A stretch of 64,000 nucleotides of DNA from Zoogloea oleivorans (GCF_008107625.1 NZ_SDKK01000006.1:16834-80833), one strand, 5' to 3'. Positions 17,369-27,438 are shown, counted from the stretch's first letter. The notes: generated by a model not told the origin, from the letters alone. Translations and numbers: made by a program.

Positions 17369-18862
17369 ATGACCACGCCACCAAAGAAGAAGAGCATTTT
17401 CGCCAGCGCACTGATTGTCGTTGCCATGCGCTGGACCGATCGCCTGATCGGTCTTCTGAGCACATTGATTCTCGCCCGGATACTGACTCCGGCAGACTTT
17501 GGCATCATCGCCATGGCATCGGTACTGGTCGGACTCGTGGACGTGTTGCTCGACCTCGGCGTCAACATGGCCCTCATCCAGAACAGGAACGCCGACGACG
17601 ATGACTACAATACCGCGTGGACCATCCGCCTGATCCAGGCCACAGCGGTCACCATCATCATCTTTCTGCTCGCTCCGCTGGCAGCAGACTACTATCGGGA
17701 CCCCCGCGTCTGTGATGTCACCCGCCTGATGGCCCTGGGCATGTTCATCGGAGGCTTCGAGAATATAGGGATCGTCAACTTCCAGAAAAACATGGATTTC
17801 TCCCGGGACTTCCGCTTCTTTTTCATCCGCCGGCTGGCAGGTTTCCTGGTCACAGTCACCCTCGCCATCCAGCTCGAATCCTACTGGGCCATGCCCCTGG
17901 GGGCTCTGGCGGGCCGCACGACCGGCGTCATCCTCAGCTACATCATGCATCCGTTCCGGCCGCGATTTTCCCTGTCGCGTTTTGCAAAACTATGGTCATT
18001 CTCCCAATGGGCCTTGCTGCGCTCCATCGGAATCTACTTTGAGACGCAGTTCGACCGGTTTCTCGTTGGTCGCCTGTCCGACGCATCGACCGTCGGAGCC
18101 TACACCCTCGCCGACGAAATATCGGCCATGCCGTCGACCGAACTTCTGCAGCCCCTCGGGCGTGTGCTGTTCCCCGCCTTCGTCGCGGCCAAACACGACG
18201 CACAACGCCTGCGAGATGCCTATCTGCTGGCCCTTGCCGTCCAGACCATGCTCGCGATTCCCGCTGGCGTAGGGCTGGCGTCTGTTGCGGATCGCGCTGT
18301 ATTGGTTCTGCTCGGCGAGCAATGGCTTGCCGCCATCCCCTTCGTGCAAACGCTCGCCCTCGTTTTTTCCCTCGGTGCCATTTCACACGCAGCAGGCTAT
18401 CTGCTGGTAACCATCGGCAAGATTCGGACGCTCGGCATTTTCATATGGGTCCAGAACATTCTGTTCCTCGTAGTCGCCGGACTCATCTTCTCGTCGGCCG
18501 GCGCCATCGACATTGCACGGATTCGTCTGGTGGTCGCGGCCGTCGGCCTGATCTTTTTCATGGCCGTCATCCTGCACGAGGTACGCGAATTACGCCTCGC
18601 AGATATCATTCGTGTCGCCTGGCGCCCAGTAGCAGCGGCAGCCTCCATGGCCACCATTGATCTATTGGTCACGCCTCCCGACACCCTGCCCCTGATGCTG
18701 GCCTTCCTGCTCGAAGTCCTGCTCGGCGCCCTATCCTATACAACGATACTTCTCGGTCTTTGGTACGCCAGCGGCCGACCCTATGGCGCCGAAGCCTACA
18801 TTCTCTCAAAACTCAAACTGGGTCGTTTTCTGCAGCCCGTGCAGCGTAACGACGCGCCCTGA
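17369..18862 (+). CDS. Polysaccharide flippase (Wzx/MOP superfamily)
   Basis: A 497-residue membrane protein with about 12-14 hydrophobic segments, of the MOP superfamily (polysaccharide transport/Wzx type). The conserved N-terminal stretch reads RWTDRLIGLLSTLILARILTP, followed by FGIIAMASVLVGLVDVLLDLG, typical of oligosaccharide flippases. It would move the undecaprenyl-linked repeat unit across the inner membrane. It lies between a glycosyltransferase and the asparagine-synthase-like gene, 44 and 13 bp away. No Wzy polymerase is visible in the window. Confidence 0.88.
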   Translation: MTTPPKKKSIFASALIVVAMRWTDRLIGLLSTLILARILTPADFGIIAMASVLVGLVDVLLDLGVNMALIQNRNADDDDYNTAWTIRLIQATAVTIIIFLLAPLAADYYRDPRVCDVTRLMALGMFIGGFENIGIVNFQKNMDFSRDFRFFFIRRLAGFLVTVTLAIQLESYWAMPLGALAGRTTGVILSYIMHPFRPRFSLSRFAKLWSFSQWALLRSIGIYFETQFDRFLVGRLSDASTVGAYTLADEISAMPSTELLQPLGRVLFPAFVAAKHDAQRLRDAYLLALAVQTMLAIPAGVGLASVADRAVLVLLGEQWLAAIPFVQTLALVFSLGAISHAAGYLLVTIGKIRTLGIFIWVQNILFLVVAGLIFSSAGAIDIARIRLVVAAVGLIFFMAVILHEVRELRLADIIRVAWRPVAAAASMATIDLLVTPPDTLPLMLAFLLEVLLGALSYTTILLGLWYASGRPYGAEAYILSKLKLGRFLQPVQRNDAP

Positions 18863-18875
18863 TTGTCTATAATTA

Positions 18876-20696
18876 ATGGAGTCGGATTTGGAAAACAGAA
18901 CCTTGATCCACGCGCGTCTGAAAACGCCCCAGACCGGAACAGCCACCAAGCTTGAGATTCAACTCACAGGCAATCAATGGACCTGCAACTGGAATGGCGG
19001 CCATCTGACTGCGCAAAAGCCGGCCGATATTGCCGAACATGAAGGCATTCTGTGCATCAGCCTCGGCAGCCCACGCTTCCCCAATGGTGGCAACAATCAG
19101 GCGCAATCCTGGCTTGCCCTGTTTGAAAGCAAGGGAGTCGATGCGGCCAAAGAAGTAAAAGGTCGTTTCGCCGTCGCTTTCATAGACACCAACCAGAACA
19201 GCGCCACTCTGCTCACGGACCGCTTCGACACCCAACCCTGGTGCTATGCCGAAGAAAAAGGCGAACTGAGCTTTTCTGATCGTGCCGACAGCGTTCCGCT
19301 TGACAGCCGAACCATCAATCCACAGGCAATTTTCGATTATCTGTATTTCCACATGATTCCTTCGCCGGTTACTATTTTCCGGGAAGTAAAGCGCCTGGCG
19401 CCGGCCAGCATGCTGGAATGGAAAAAAGGACAATCGCGGATTTCCAAGCACTGGCTACCGGTCTTCAACGAGAACCCGCGCCTGAATCTGAATGAAACCA
19501 AGGGCCGCTTCCTGGACATCGTTCGCGAATCCGTAAGGAACGAATACAGCGGCTCCGGCACAGGAGCATTCCTGTCTGGCGGAACCGACAGCTCCACCGT
19601 CTCCGGCATGCTCTGCCAGATAAGCGGCGCATCGGCAAAGACCTACTCGATGGGGTTCGATGCTACCGGCTACGACGAAATGGAATACGCCCGGCTCGCT
19701 GCCCGCCATTTCAAGACCGACCATCACGAATACTACGTGACCCCGGAAGATCTGCTGGAAGGTATTCCTCTCGTCGCCAGATTTTATGATCAACCCTTTG
19801 GCAACTCCTCGGCAGTACCAGCCTGGATTTGCGCCAGTCGGGCAAAAGCTGACGGTATTACAAAGCTGCTTGCCGGCGATGGCGGAGATGAACTCTTCGG
19901 TGGCAATTCGCGCTACGCAAAACAGCGTGTATTTGGCTGGTACGATACCATTCCGGCCTTGCTGCGCACTAGCGTTGTGGAACCGATTTCCGGCATACCC
20001 GGCCTTGATCGCATTCCCCTGATAAAAAAAGGCGTCAGCTATGTGGAACAGGCTTCCGTCCCCATGCCAGACCGGATGGAGATGTACAACCTGCTGCTTC
20101 GCCTCGGTATCGACACCGTCTTCGAGCCCGCGTTCAAGGCGAAAATAAATCTGGCCGAACCCACCGAACTACAAAAAGCAACCTGGTCCGAAGTTAACGA
20201 TGCCGGCTTGATCAACCGGATGCTCGCTTTCGACTGGAAATACACCCTTGCAGATAACGACCTGCCAAAGGTTATCGGAACAACTCGACTTGCAGGCGTA
20301 GACGTAGGCTTTCCTTTGCTGTCTGACGAGTTGCTGGACTTCTCGCTCACCCTACCCACCGACTGGAAACTCAAGGGTCTGAAACTTCGCTGGCTATTCA
20401 AGGAAGCTTTGCGTGGATTCCTTCCCGACGAAATCATAACCAAGAAAAAACATGGCTTCGGTCTCCCCTTCGGCGTATGGGCGGTAAAGCATCCTGGGCT
20501 GCGCAAACTCGCAACGGAAACTTTGGAAGCCTTCGGAGAACGAGGCGTAATTCGTCCGGCTTTCCTTCGCGAACTCCACGAAAAATGGCTACCCGAACAC
20601 CCGGGGTATTACGGCGAGATGGTCTGGATCATCATGATGCTTGAGCAATGGCTCCAGGCACACGCGCCGGACTGGCGATACGACAGCGCTAGATAA
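18876..20696 (+). CDS. Asparagine synthase-like protein without the glutaminase cysteine
   Basis: About 606 residues. The C-terminal half is an intact synthetase domain with the PP-loop LSGGTDSSTVSG (near residue 230) and LLAGDGGDELFGG. The N-terminal half has the beta-sheet outline of a class II glutaminase (FAVAFIDTN, then DRFDTQPW), but no Cys2 and no MCG start, so it cannot hydrolyse glutamine in the usual way and may use ammonia or another amine. Such proteins in polysaccharide clusters amidate or otherwise modify sugars or acids. A TTG at 18888, six bases after GGAG (18878-18881), is a better-spaced start than the ATG at 18876. Confidence 0.82.
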   Translation: MESDLENRTLIHARLKTPQTGTATKLEIQLTGNQWTCNWNGGHLTAQKPADIAEHEGILCISLGSPRFPNGGNNQAQSWLALFESKGVDAAKEVKGRFAVAFIDTNQNSATLLTDRFDTQPWCYAEEKGELSFSDRADSVPLDSRTINPQAIFDYLYFHMIPSPVTIFREVKRLAPASMLEWKKGQSRISKHWLPVFNENPRLNLNETKGRFLDIVRESVRNEYSGSGTGAFLSGGTDSSTVSGMLCQISGASAKTYSMGFDATGYDEMEYARLAARHFKTDHHEYYVTPEDLLEGIPLVARFYDQPFGNSSAVPAWICASRAKADGITKLLAGDGGDELFGGNSRYAKQRVFGWYDTIPALLRTSVVEPISGIPGLDRIPLIKKGVSYVEQASVPMPDRMEMYNLLLRLGIDTVFEPAFKAKINLAEPTELQKATWSEVNDAGLINRMLAFDWKYTLADNDLPKVIGTTRLAGVDVGFPLLSDELLDFSLTLPTDWKLKGLKLRWLFKEALRGFLPDEIITKKKHGFGLPFGVWAVKHPGLRKLATETLEAFGERGVIRPAFLRELHEKWLPEHPGYYGEMVWIIMMLEQWLQAHAPDWRYDSAR

Positions 20697-20733
20697 GCCG
20701 CCTTAAAAGACTACAGAAACATTATTTGAGCAC

Positions 20734-20766
20734 AAAAAAAGAGGAGGAAATTTCCTCCTCTTTTTT
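20734..20766. terminator. Bidirectional intrinsic terminator
   Basis: A near-perfect palindrome with 13-16-bp arms built around GAGGAGGAAA and TTTCCTCCTC, with an A-run on the left and a T-run on the right. It ends the rightward polysaccharide cluster and the leftward DUF3579 gene. Confidence 0.93.
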
Positions 20767-20789
20767 ACGCCTGCCGAACAATCTCCAAT

Positions 20790-21089
20790 CTAACCAAAAT
20801 GATCATCAGGCAGAGTTTCGATCTGCAGATCATTATCCTTGGCAAAGTTTTTCAGGAAATTATAAGCAAGGGGTTCAATGTCATGGATACGGGCATCCAC
20901 AAGAACGGTCTTGTCCCCTCTCAGATTACAGGCCGGCCGCACATGGGGAGAATAAGTCATTCGATTTCGGTTATCCGAACCGAAAGCAGACATAATCCCG
21001 CAAAGACGATCTGCCCAATCGCTGGGGCGAAAAGTCTTACCATCACTGGTACGGCCAACAATCACGAAGTTTTCGACTTTTTGAATCAT
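20790..21089 (-). CDS. DUF3579 domain protein
   Basis: A 99-residue protein of the DUF3579 family, found mainly in Betaproteobacteria. Diagnostic stretches are VGRTSDGKTFRPSDWADRLCG at the N-terminus and VDARIHDIEPLAYNFLKNFAKDNDLQ at the C-terminus. Its function is unknown. The frame is open for 57 more codons upstream, but the ATG at 21089 is chosen because the family starts there and because a sigma-70-like promoter (21151-21179) lies inside that extension. It is convergent with the asparagine-synthase gene and downstream of the nuo terminator. Confidence 0.87.
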   Translation of the reverse strand: MIQKVENFVIVGRTSDGKTFRPSDWADRLCGIMSAFGSDNRNRMTYSPHVRPACNLRGDKTVLVDARIHDIEPLAYNFLKNFAKDNDLQIETLPDDHFG

Positions 21090-21150
21090 GTGCGATAACT
21101 GAAAATTTGGGGACCGACAAACCAGCGCCGCGAAGACAGACGCCGCACAC

Positions 21151-21179
21151 ATTTTACTTACAACCCTGCGACTATCCAA
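21151..21179 (-). promoter_or_regulatory. Sigma-70 promoter of the DUF3579 gene
   Basis: Minus strand TTGGAT (21179-21174), 17 bp, TAAAAT (21156-21151). The start near 21144 leaves a leader of about 55 nt before the ATG at 21089. It argues against the longer reading frame. Confidence 0.55.
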
Positions 21180-21285
21180 TTCTATCAGGAAACCCGGGCC
21201 GCAAGCGTCATCGGCGAAGCTGCAGGCACAAGCAAGCAAACCTGTAGCTCCTGACAACAACAGCTAGCGGCGTAACAATATCAAG

Positions 21286-21317
21286 AAAAAATAAACCCGG
21301 GATTAATCCCGGGTTTA
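21286..21317 (-). terminator. Intrinsic terminator of the nuo operon
   Basis: A perfect palindrome with 13-bp arms (TAAACCCGGGATT and its complement, 21292-21317) is followed on the minus strand by a T-run with the sequence TATTTTTTC. It lies about 58 bases after the nuoN stop. Confidence 0.93.
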
Positions 21318-21374
21318 CTTTACTTCGACTGGCTATCCTGTTTTCAAAATAGCAATTCACAAACGCCTTAGGGC

Positions 21375-22841
21375 TTACAGCGACCCGAGAAGAGAATAAG
21401 CGCAGAGCGACATCAAAGCCTGCGGTGCCAATCCAAGCCCGGCAATAGCCAAGCCATTCATTGACAACAACACTCGCATGTCAGACGTTGCGACCAAAGG
21501 CGTGTTGTCGACCGGCTCGTCAAAAAACATGACCTTAACGACCCGAAGATAATAAAACGCGCCGATCAAGGACATAATCACGGCCAGTACAGCAATCCAG
21601 ATATAGCCGGCTGCAACGACCGCCTGCAGGACAGAGAACTTAGCAAAGAAACCGACAAAGAACGGAATACCTGCCATCGAGAACATGACCATAGCCATCA
21701 CGCCGGCGAACCAGGAGCTGCGCTTGTTCAAACCCTTGAAATCGTCCAGGGTCTCGGCCTCGACTCCCACTCGAGAAAGAAGCAGAACAACACCAAACGA
21801 CGCCATGCTCATCAGTACATACGAGATCACATAGAACATTGAAGAACTGTATGCGTTCAGAGCGAAGTGCCGATCTCCGCCGACAACTCCCGACATCAGA
21901 CCCAACAACATGAACCCCATGTGAGAGATGCCGGAATAGCCAAGCATGCGCTTGATGTTGGGCTGTGCGATTGCCGCAAAGTTACCCAGCACGATGGACA
22001 GAATGGCGAGAAACATCAGCATCGACTGCCATTGGTCGGCCAATTCAAACAAGCCGTTAACCAACAGGCGCATCGCCATCGCAAACGCAGCCAGCTTGGG
22101 GGCAGACGCAATAAACAGCGTAATTGCCGTCGGTGCACCATGATAGACGTCAGGAATCCACATGTGAAACGGAACGACACCAAGCTTGAATGCGAGGCCA
22201 GCAACAATGAAGACCAACCCGAACATCAAGACGGTCTTGTTTCCAGCCTGGTGATAAATTGCCTGCGCAACACCTGAAATTTCGAGAGTCCCGGTCGCAC
22301 CGTACAACATTGAAATGCCGTAAAGCAAAAGCCCGGAAGCAAGCGCACCGAGAACGAAATACTTCATCGCAGCTTCAGTTGCGCGGGCAGAGTCACGCTG
22401 CAATGCAACCATCGCGTACAAAGCCAGGGACAGAAGCTCAAGACCCAGATAAAGGGTCAAAAAGTGATTGGCCGTAATCATGACCATCATCCCGAGCGTG
22501 GCATAGACCGCAAGGACGTAATATTCAGTGGTCTCCATCTTTCTGTCGTTCATGTAGCCGCGGGAATACAGCAGCACGATGGCAACGGAAAAGTACAGAA
22601 CCAGCTTGAGAAAATCGCCCATCAAGTCATCCACGTACATATTACTGAACGTGAAATTGACCTGCCCATCCATTGTTAGCAATGTAATCGCGGCCGCACC
22701 GAACAGCGTCAGCTGAGTCAACACATATGTCAAACCTCGTGAATCCTTGGCAAATGTACCTGCCATAAGAATCACAAAGGACATCGCGACCACAAAAAGC
22801 TCCGCTGCCGCAGGGTAAAAATCGGGGATAACAAAGTTCAT
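21375..22841 (-). CDS. nuoN: NADH-quinone oxidoreductase subunit N
   Basis: A 488-residue antiporter-like membrane subunit of complex I, with about 14 transmembrane segments. The discontinuous-helix regions are recognisable by the conserved glutamate and lysine residues ([17 protein letters not shown] and [20 protein letters not shown]). It pumps protons in the inner membrane and is the last gene of the nuo operon, followed directly by the terminator. A 43-bp gap separates it from nuoM. Confidence 0.96.
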   Translation of the reverse strand: MNFVIPDFYPAAAELFVVAMSFVILMAGTFAKDSRGLTYVLTQLTLFGAAAITLLTMDGQVNFTFSNMYVDDLMGDFLKLVLYFSVAIVLLYSRGYMNDRKMETTEYYVLAVYATLGMMVMITANHFLTLYLGLELLSLALYAMVALQRDSARATEAAMKYFVLGALASGLLLYGISMLYGATGTLEISGVAQAIYHQAGNKTVLMFGLVFIVAGLAFKLGVVPFHMWIPDVYHGAPTAITLFIASAPKLAAFAMAMRLLVNGLFELADQWQSMLMFLAILSIVLGNFAAIAQPNIKRMLGYSGISHMGFMLLGLMSGVVGGDRHFALNAYSSSMFYVISYVLMSMASFGVVLLLSRVGVEAETLDDFKGLNKRSSWFAGVMAMVMFSMAGIPFFVGFFAKFSVLQAVVAAGYIWIAVLAVIMSLIGAFYYLRVVKVMFFDEPVDNTPLVATSDMRVLLSMNGLAIAGLGLAPQALMSLCAYSLLGSL

Positions 22842-22884
22842 CTTCAGGCCACAGTCCGCAAGTTTTTATCTCGGTTACATGAAG

Positions 22885-24366
22885 TTAAAGCTTGCTCACC
22901 GCAACATGCTTGAGCAGATCATTCACCGACGCGTGCATCACCTCCGTCACCGGGAACGGGTAAATACCCATCGCCAGGACGCACACAGCAAGAATAGACA
23001 GGAAAGCAAACTCCCTGTTATTGAGGTCAGTAAGCTCAGACACGTGATGATTGGTAATGGCACCGAACACGACTCTCTTGTACATCCAGAGAGTATATGC
23101 CGCCCCCACAATCAGAGTAGTCGCAGCCGCAAAACCCACCCAGAAATTGAACTGAACAGCACCAAGCACGACCATGAACTCGCCAACAAAACCCGAGGTC
23201 GCCGGCAAACCTGCGTTTGCCATGGAGAACAGCATGAACAACGCTGCGAACTTCGGCATTACGTTGACCACACCACCGTAATCGGCGATCTGACGCGAAT
23301 GCATGCGGTCATACAGGACACCTATACAGGCAAACATTGCTCCGGAAACGAACCCATGGGAAATCATCTGCACCAAGGCACCTTCAATCCCAACCGGATT
23401 AAAGATGAAGAAGCCCAGGGTCACAAAACCCATGTGTGCAATTGACGAATACGCCACCAACTTCTTCATGTCCGTCTGGACTAGTGCGATAAAGCCGATG
23501 TACACCACCGCAATCAACGACAAGGTAATGATCAGCGGAGCAAAAGCATGGCTCGCATCCGGAGCAATCGGAAGTGAGAAACGCAGAAAACCGTAGGCAC
23601 CAAGCTTCAAACCAATTGCAGCAAGTACAATCGAGCCACCTGTCGGTGCCTCCACGTGAGCATCCGGCAACCAGGTATGAACCGGAAACATCGGCACCTT
23701 TACGGCAAACGATACGAGAAAAGCCCAGAACAGAAGACTCTGAACGTCCATACCCAGCTTCAGTTGATGCCAGTCAAGAATGCTGAAACTACCGCCCGAC
23801 TCCATAAACAGGTAAAGAAGAGCCACAAGCATCAGCAAAGAGCCGGCGAGCGTATACAGAAAGAACTTAATCGCTGCGTAAACCCTGTTCGGGCCGCCCC
23901 AGACACCGATAATGATGAACAGTGGAATAAGGGATGCCTCGAAGAAAACATAAAACAGCAAACCATCCAGCGCACTGAAGATTCCATTGATCAGCCCGGA
24001 CATGATCAGGAAGCCAGCCATGTACTGCGCGACTTTCTCCTTGATCACTTCCCAGCCAGCAACAACAACAATCACCGTGATGAAGCTGTTCAGCAGAACA
24101 AAGAGGACCGAAATGCCATCAACACCAAGCGTGTAATTGATGTTGAATCGAGGAATCCATGGGTAGGACTCCACGAACTGCATGGCACTCTGCGTCACAT
24201 CGAAACCGGTATAGAGCGGAATACTGACCGCCAAACCCGCAAGAGCAGAAAGAAGCGCCACGAATCTGGCGACCGACGCATTACGGTCAGACCCCGTAGC
24301 GAGTGCTAATAATCCACCAGCGATCGGAACCCAAATCGCTAGGCTGAGGAATGGAATACCCGTCAT
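22885..24366 (-). CDS. nuoM: NADH-quinone oxidoreductase subunit M
   Basis: A 493-residue antiporter-like proton-pumping subunit. Conserved landmarks are FYVFFEASLIPLFIIIGVWGG (the glutamate region), FAVKVPMFPVHTWLPDAHVEAP and AYSSIAHMGFV. The ATG at 24366 (MTGIPFLS) is chosen over a longer frame because GGAAAG precedes it at a sensible distance and the family begins there. Proton translocation is coupled to electron transfer in the peripheral arm. Confidence 0.96.
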   Translation of the reverse strand: MTGIPFLSLAIWVPIAGGLLALATGSDRNASVARFVALLSALAGLAVSIPLYTGFDVTQSAMQFVESYPWIPRFNINYTLGVDGISVLFVLLNSFITVIVVVAGWEVIKEKVAQYMAGFLIMSGLINGIFSALDGLLFYVFFEASLIPLFIIIGVWGGPNRVYAAIKFFLYTLAGSLLMLVALLYLFMESGGSFSILDWHQLKLGMDVQSLLFWAFLVSFAVKVPMFPVHTWLPDAHVEAPTGGSIVLAAIGLKLGAYGFLRFSLPIAPDASHAFAPLIITLSLIAVVYIGFIALVQTDMKKLVAYSSIAHMGFVTLGFFIFNPVGIEGALVQMISHGFVSGAMFACIGVLYDRMHSRQIADYGGVVNVMPKFAALFMLFSMANAGLPATSGFVGEFMVVLGAVQFNFWVGFAAATTLIVGAAYTLWMYKRVVFGAITNHHVSELTDLNNREFAFLSILAVCVLAMGIYPFPVTEVMHASVNDLLKHVAVSKL

Positions 24367-24449
24367 CTCTACTTTCCGTTCTATGCGCCACGATGCGGCG
24401 CGCAAGTCCTAAATCTTGTAACTTTCCTCAAATCGACAACATCACGAAG

Positions 24450-26486
24450 TTATCCGCGGTTGAACCAGAAGGTCAGCAGGATGAACACCCCAATAATCAT
24501 CGAAAACGCGTACTGATAAATATGACCAGTCTGGAAGAGCCGGGAAAGCTGGGCGATCAAGCCGACGACTTTGGCGGAACCATTCACAATCATACCGTCG
24601 ATGATTGTCTGGTCGCCCACTTTCCACAGTCCGCGGCCCAGAAGACGGGCTCCTCCCGCAAAAACAATTTCATTGAACTTGTCAAAGTAATACTTGTTTT
24701 CGAGAAGTGTATGGATCGGCTTGAACGTCCGCATGATCGCAGCAGGGATTGCAGGCGCAATCATGTAGAAGAACCAAGCCAGAATTACCCCAGACATCGC
24801 CAAAATGAACGGCAAAGAGGTGAACCCGTGTATGGCCATTGCTGTCGCGCCATGAAACTCCTCCGCCAACTCTGCCATCGCATGGTGATTCTCGGAGAAA
24901 TGGATTACACCCTTGAAGAAGTCACCAAACAGCATGGGGCTGATCGTGAGGTAGCCAACCAACATCGACGGAATCGCAAGCAAAACAAGCGGAACCGTAA
25001 CAACCCAAGGAGACTCATGCGGCTTCTGCCCGGGGGCCAAACCGTGATGGTGCTCATCAGCGTGATGTTCGTCGGCATGCTCGTCACTCCCATGAGCCTC
25101 CTCTACGTGAGAATGCTCTGCAGCATGCCCAAACCTTTCCTTGCCGTGAAAAACAAGGAAATACATGCGGAAAGAATAGAAAGCAGTTACGAAAACACCA
25201 GCGATTACACAAAAGTAAGCATAGTCCGAACCCGGCAGGTGCGACAGTTGCACTGCTTCGATGATCGTATCTTTTGAATAGAAACCCGACATGAACGGAA
25301 AACCGATCAGGGCAAGCGAGCCGATCAAAGACGTAAACCAGGTGATGGGCATGTACTTCCAAAGCCCGCCCATGTTCCGCATATCCTGATCGTGATGCAT
25401 GCCGATGATGACCGAGCCTGCCCCCAAGAACAACAGGGCCTTGAAGAAGGCATGCGTCATCAGATGGAAAACAGCCGCCGAATAGGCAGAAACACCGAGC
25501 GCAACAGTCATGTAACCAAGTTGCGACAGCGTGGAATACGCAACGACACGCTTGATATCGTTCTGGACAATGCCAAGAAAACCCATGAACAAGGCCGTGG
25601 TAGCTCCAATGACAAGAACAAAAGAAAGAGCGGTCTCGGACAGTTCAAAAAGGGGTGACATCCGGGCAACCATGAAGATACCTGCTGTAACCATGGTTGC
25701 CGCATGAATAAGGGCCGAAATAGGCGTGGGACCTTCCATGGAGTCAGGCAGCCATACATGCAGGGGTACCTGTGCAGACTTACCCATTGCACCGATGAAG
25801 AGTCCGATACAGATGGCAGTAACGAGCGGCCACCCGGTCTCAGGAACTGTCATGGCGACAAGTTCGGGCGCCTTGGCAAACACTTCAGCATAGTTGAGCG
25901 AGCCCGAATAGGCTGCAACAAGACCGATACCAAGCAAAAAGCCAAAGTCACCAACCCGATTCACCAGAAAGGCTTTCATGTTCGCAAAAATTGCGGACGG
26001 CCTGGTGTACCAAAAACCAATCAGCAGATAGGACACTAGACCAACAGCCTCCCAGCCAAAGAACAGCTGCAGGAAGTTGTTCGACATGACCAGCATCAGC
26101 ATCGAAAAAGTAAACAATGAGATATAGCTGAAGAAGCGCTGGTAACCAGGGTCTTCAGACATGTATCCAATGGTGTAGATATGCACCATCAAGGACACGA
26201 AAGTAACGACAAGCATCATCATTACCGTCAATGAGTCGATGAGGAATCCCACTTCGAATGTCAATGCACCACTACTGGCCCACGTGTAAAGGGTGCCATT
26301 GAACACATTCCCCGCCTGTACATCTTGAAAGATGACAAGCGACGTAAAGAACGCAATGGCGACACCGAGAATGGTCACGGTGTGGGCGCCAGCCCGTCCT
26401 ATGACCTTCCCAAACAGCCCCGCTGCAATCGCACCAAACAAAGGCGCAAGCGGAACCAACAGATAGAGCTTCTGCATCTCCGTCAT
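24450..26486 (-). CDS. nuoL: NADH-quinone oxidoreductase subunit L
   Basis: The largest membrane subunit, 678 residues, at the distal end of the complex I arm. It has the antiporter core (FFGWEAVGLVSYLLIGFWY, GKSAQVPLHVWLPDSMEGPTP) and a long C-terminal lateral helix region. A His-rich cytoplasmic or periplasmic loop lies near residues 465-500 (EHSHVEEAHGSDEHADEHH). AAGGAAG seven bases upstream supports the ATG at 26486, 12 bp after nuoK. Confidence 0.96.
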   Translation of the reverse strand: MTEMQKLYLLVPLAPLFGAIAAGLFGKVIGRAGAHTVTILGVAIAFFTSLVIFQDVQAGNVFNGTLYTWASSGALTFEVGFLIDSLTVMMMLVVTFVSLMVHIYTIGYMSEDPGYQRFFSYISLFTFSMLMLVMSNNFLQLFFGWEAVGLVSYLLIGFWYTRPSAIFANMKAFLVNRVGDFGFLLGIGLVAAYSGSLNYAEVFAKAPELVAMTVPETGWPLVTAICIGLFIGAMGKSAQVPLHVWLPDSMEGPTPISALIHAATMVTAGIFMVARMSPLFELSETALSFVLVIGATTALFMGFLGIVQNDIKRVVAYSTLSQLGYMTVALGVSAYSAAVFHLMTHAFFKALLFLGAGSVIIGMHHDQDMRNMGGLWKYMPITWFTSLIGSLALIGFPFMSGFYSKDTIIEAVQLSHLPGSDYAYFCVIAGVFVTAFYSFRMYFLVFHGKERFGHAAEHSHVEEAHGSDEHADEHHADEHHHGLAPGQKPHESPWVVTVPLVLLAIPSMLVGYLTISPMLFGDFFKGVIHFSENHHAMAELAEEFHGATAMAIHGFTSLPFILAMSGVILAWFFYMIAPAIPAAIMRTFKPIHTLLENKYYFDKFNEIVFAGGARLLGRGLWKVGDQTIIDGMIVNGSAKVVGLIAQLSRLFQTGHIYQYAFSMIIGVFILLTFWFNRG

Positions 26487-26498
26487 CGAAACGCTTCC

Positions 26499-26804
26499 TT
26501 ATCCCTTGAGGCTGTCCAGGTCATCAACGTGAATAGTCCGCAAATTACGGAACAACGCCACGAGAATAGCCAAACCGATAGCTGACTCAGCTGCCGCTAC
26601 AGTCAATATGAAGAAAACAAAAATCTGGCCCGCTGCGTCCCCCAAATAATACGAGAAAGCAACAAAATTAAGATTGACCGCAAGCAACATGAGCTCGATA
26701 GCCATCAACAGAACAATCAAATTTTTGCGATTGAGAAAAATTCCTACAACGCTGATGGCGAAGAGAATCGCACCCAATATCAAGTAATGAGACAACGAAA
26801 GCAT
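26499..26804 (-). CDS. nuoK: NADH-quinone oxidoreductase subunit K
   Basis: A 101-residue membrane protein with three transmembrane helices, the usual NuoK length. The conserved glutamates needed for proton transfer lie in [15 protein letters not shown] and [13 protein letters not shown]. It is homologous to MrpC and sits in the membrane arm next to NuoJ. The gene lies between nuoJ and nuoL as in other bacteria. Confidence 0.96.
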   Translation of the reverse strand: MLSLSHYLILGAILFAISVVGIFLNRKNLIVLLMAIELMLLAVNLNFVAFSYYLGDAAGQIFVFFILTVAAAESAIGLAILVALFRNLRTIHVDDLDSLKG

Positions 26805-26835
26805 CTACTGTCCTCCCTGACGATCGTCACCGAAT

Positions 26836-27438
26836 TCAATCTTTTTCTGAGCGCATCGAAACGATCCGCACCCGATCATCACGCTTGACGGAAATCTGCT
26901 CCGCCGGATCAATTTTCCTCACATTCTTTCGTTTGCGGAGCGTGAGAGCAACTGCCGCAACCATTGCAACCAGCAGCACAATGGAAGCAAGTTCGAAGGG
27001 ATATACGTAATCCGTGTAAAGCAGTCGTCCAAGCTCCTTTGTGTTGCTGTACCCCTGCTGAACTTCAGCGGGATGAGGCATCTCTTCGAGCCCGAAGTTG
27101 CGCCCACCGAGCACCATGACCATTTCGATCACCATAAGGACACCGATCAGCGCACCTACAGGCAAATAGCTCCAGAAACCCTGACGAATCCGCTCGATAT
27201 TGATATCAAGCATCATCACAACAAACAGGAAGAGCACCATGACGGCCCCTACATAGACCATGACCAGCGCTATCGCCAAAAACTCGGCGTGCAACAACAT
27301 CCAGATGCCGCCAGCCGTAAAAAACGCCAAAACAAGAAAAAGAGCTGCATGGACCGGGTTCTTGGAGGTGATAACCGCCAAGGAGGCTAGTACAAGCACT
27401 GTAGAAAAGAAATAAAAAATGACCGACTGGAAGTCCAT
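26836..27438 (-). CDS. nuoJ: NADH-quinone oxidoreductase subunit J
   Basis: A 200-residue membrane subunit with five hydrophobic segments. The N-terminus (SKNPVHAALFLVLAFFTAGGIWMLL) and the tyrosine helix (VMVYVGAVMVLFLFVVMML) carry the pi-bulge region thought to couple quinone chemistry to pumping. The hydrophilic, basic C-terminal tail (KRKNVRKIDPAEQ) is longer than in E. coli but normal in Betaproteobacteria. Confidence 0.95.
   Translation of the reverse strand: MDFQSVIFYFFSTVLVLASLAVITSKNPVHAALFLVLAFFTAGGIWMLLHAEFLAIALVMVYVGAVMVLFLFVVMMLDINIERIRQGFWSYLPVGALIGVLMVIEMVMVLGGRNFGLEEMPHPAEVQQGYSNTKELGRLLYTDYVYPFELASIVLLVAMVAAVALTLRKRKNVRKIDPAEQISVKRDDRVRIVSMRSEKD

Noticed and set aside
24351..25277. 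308-codon plus-strand frame opposite nuoL/nuoM
   Set aside because: Runs across two real genes and a gene boundary on the other strand, with very polar low-quality sequence.
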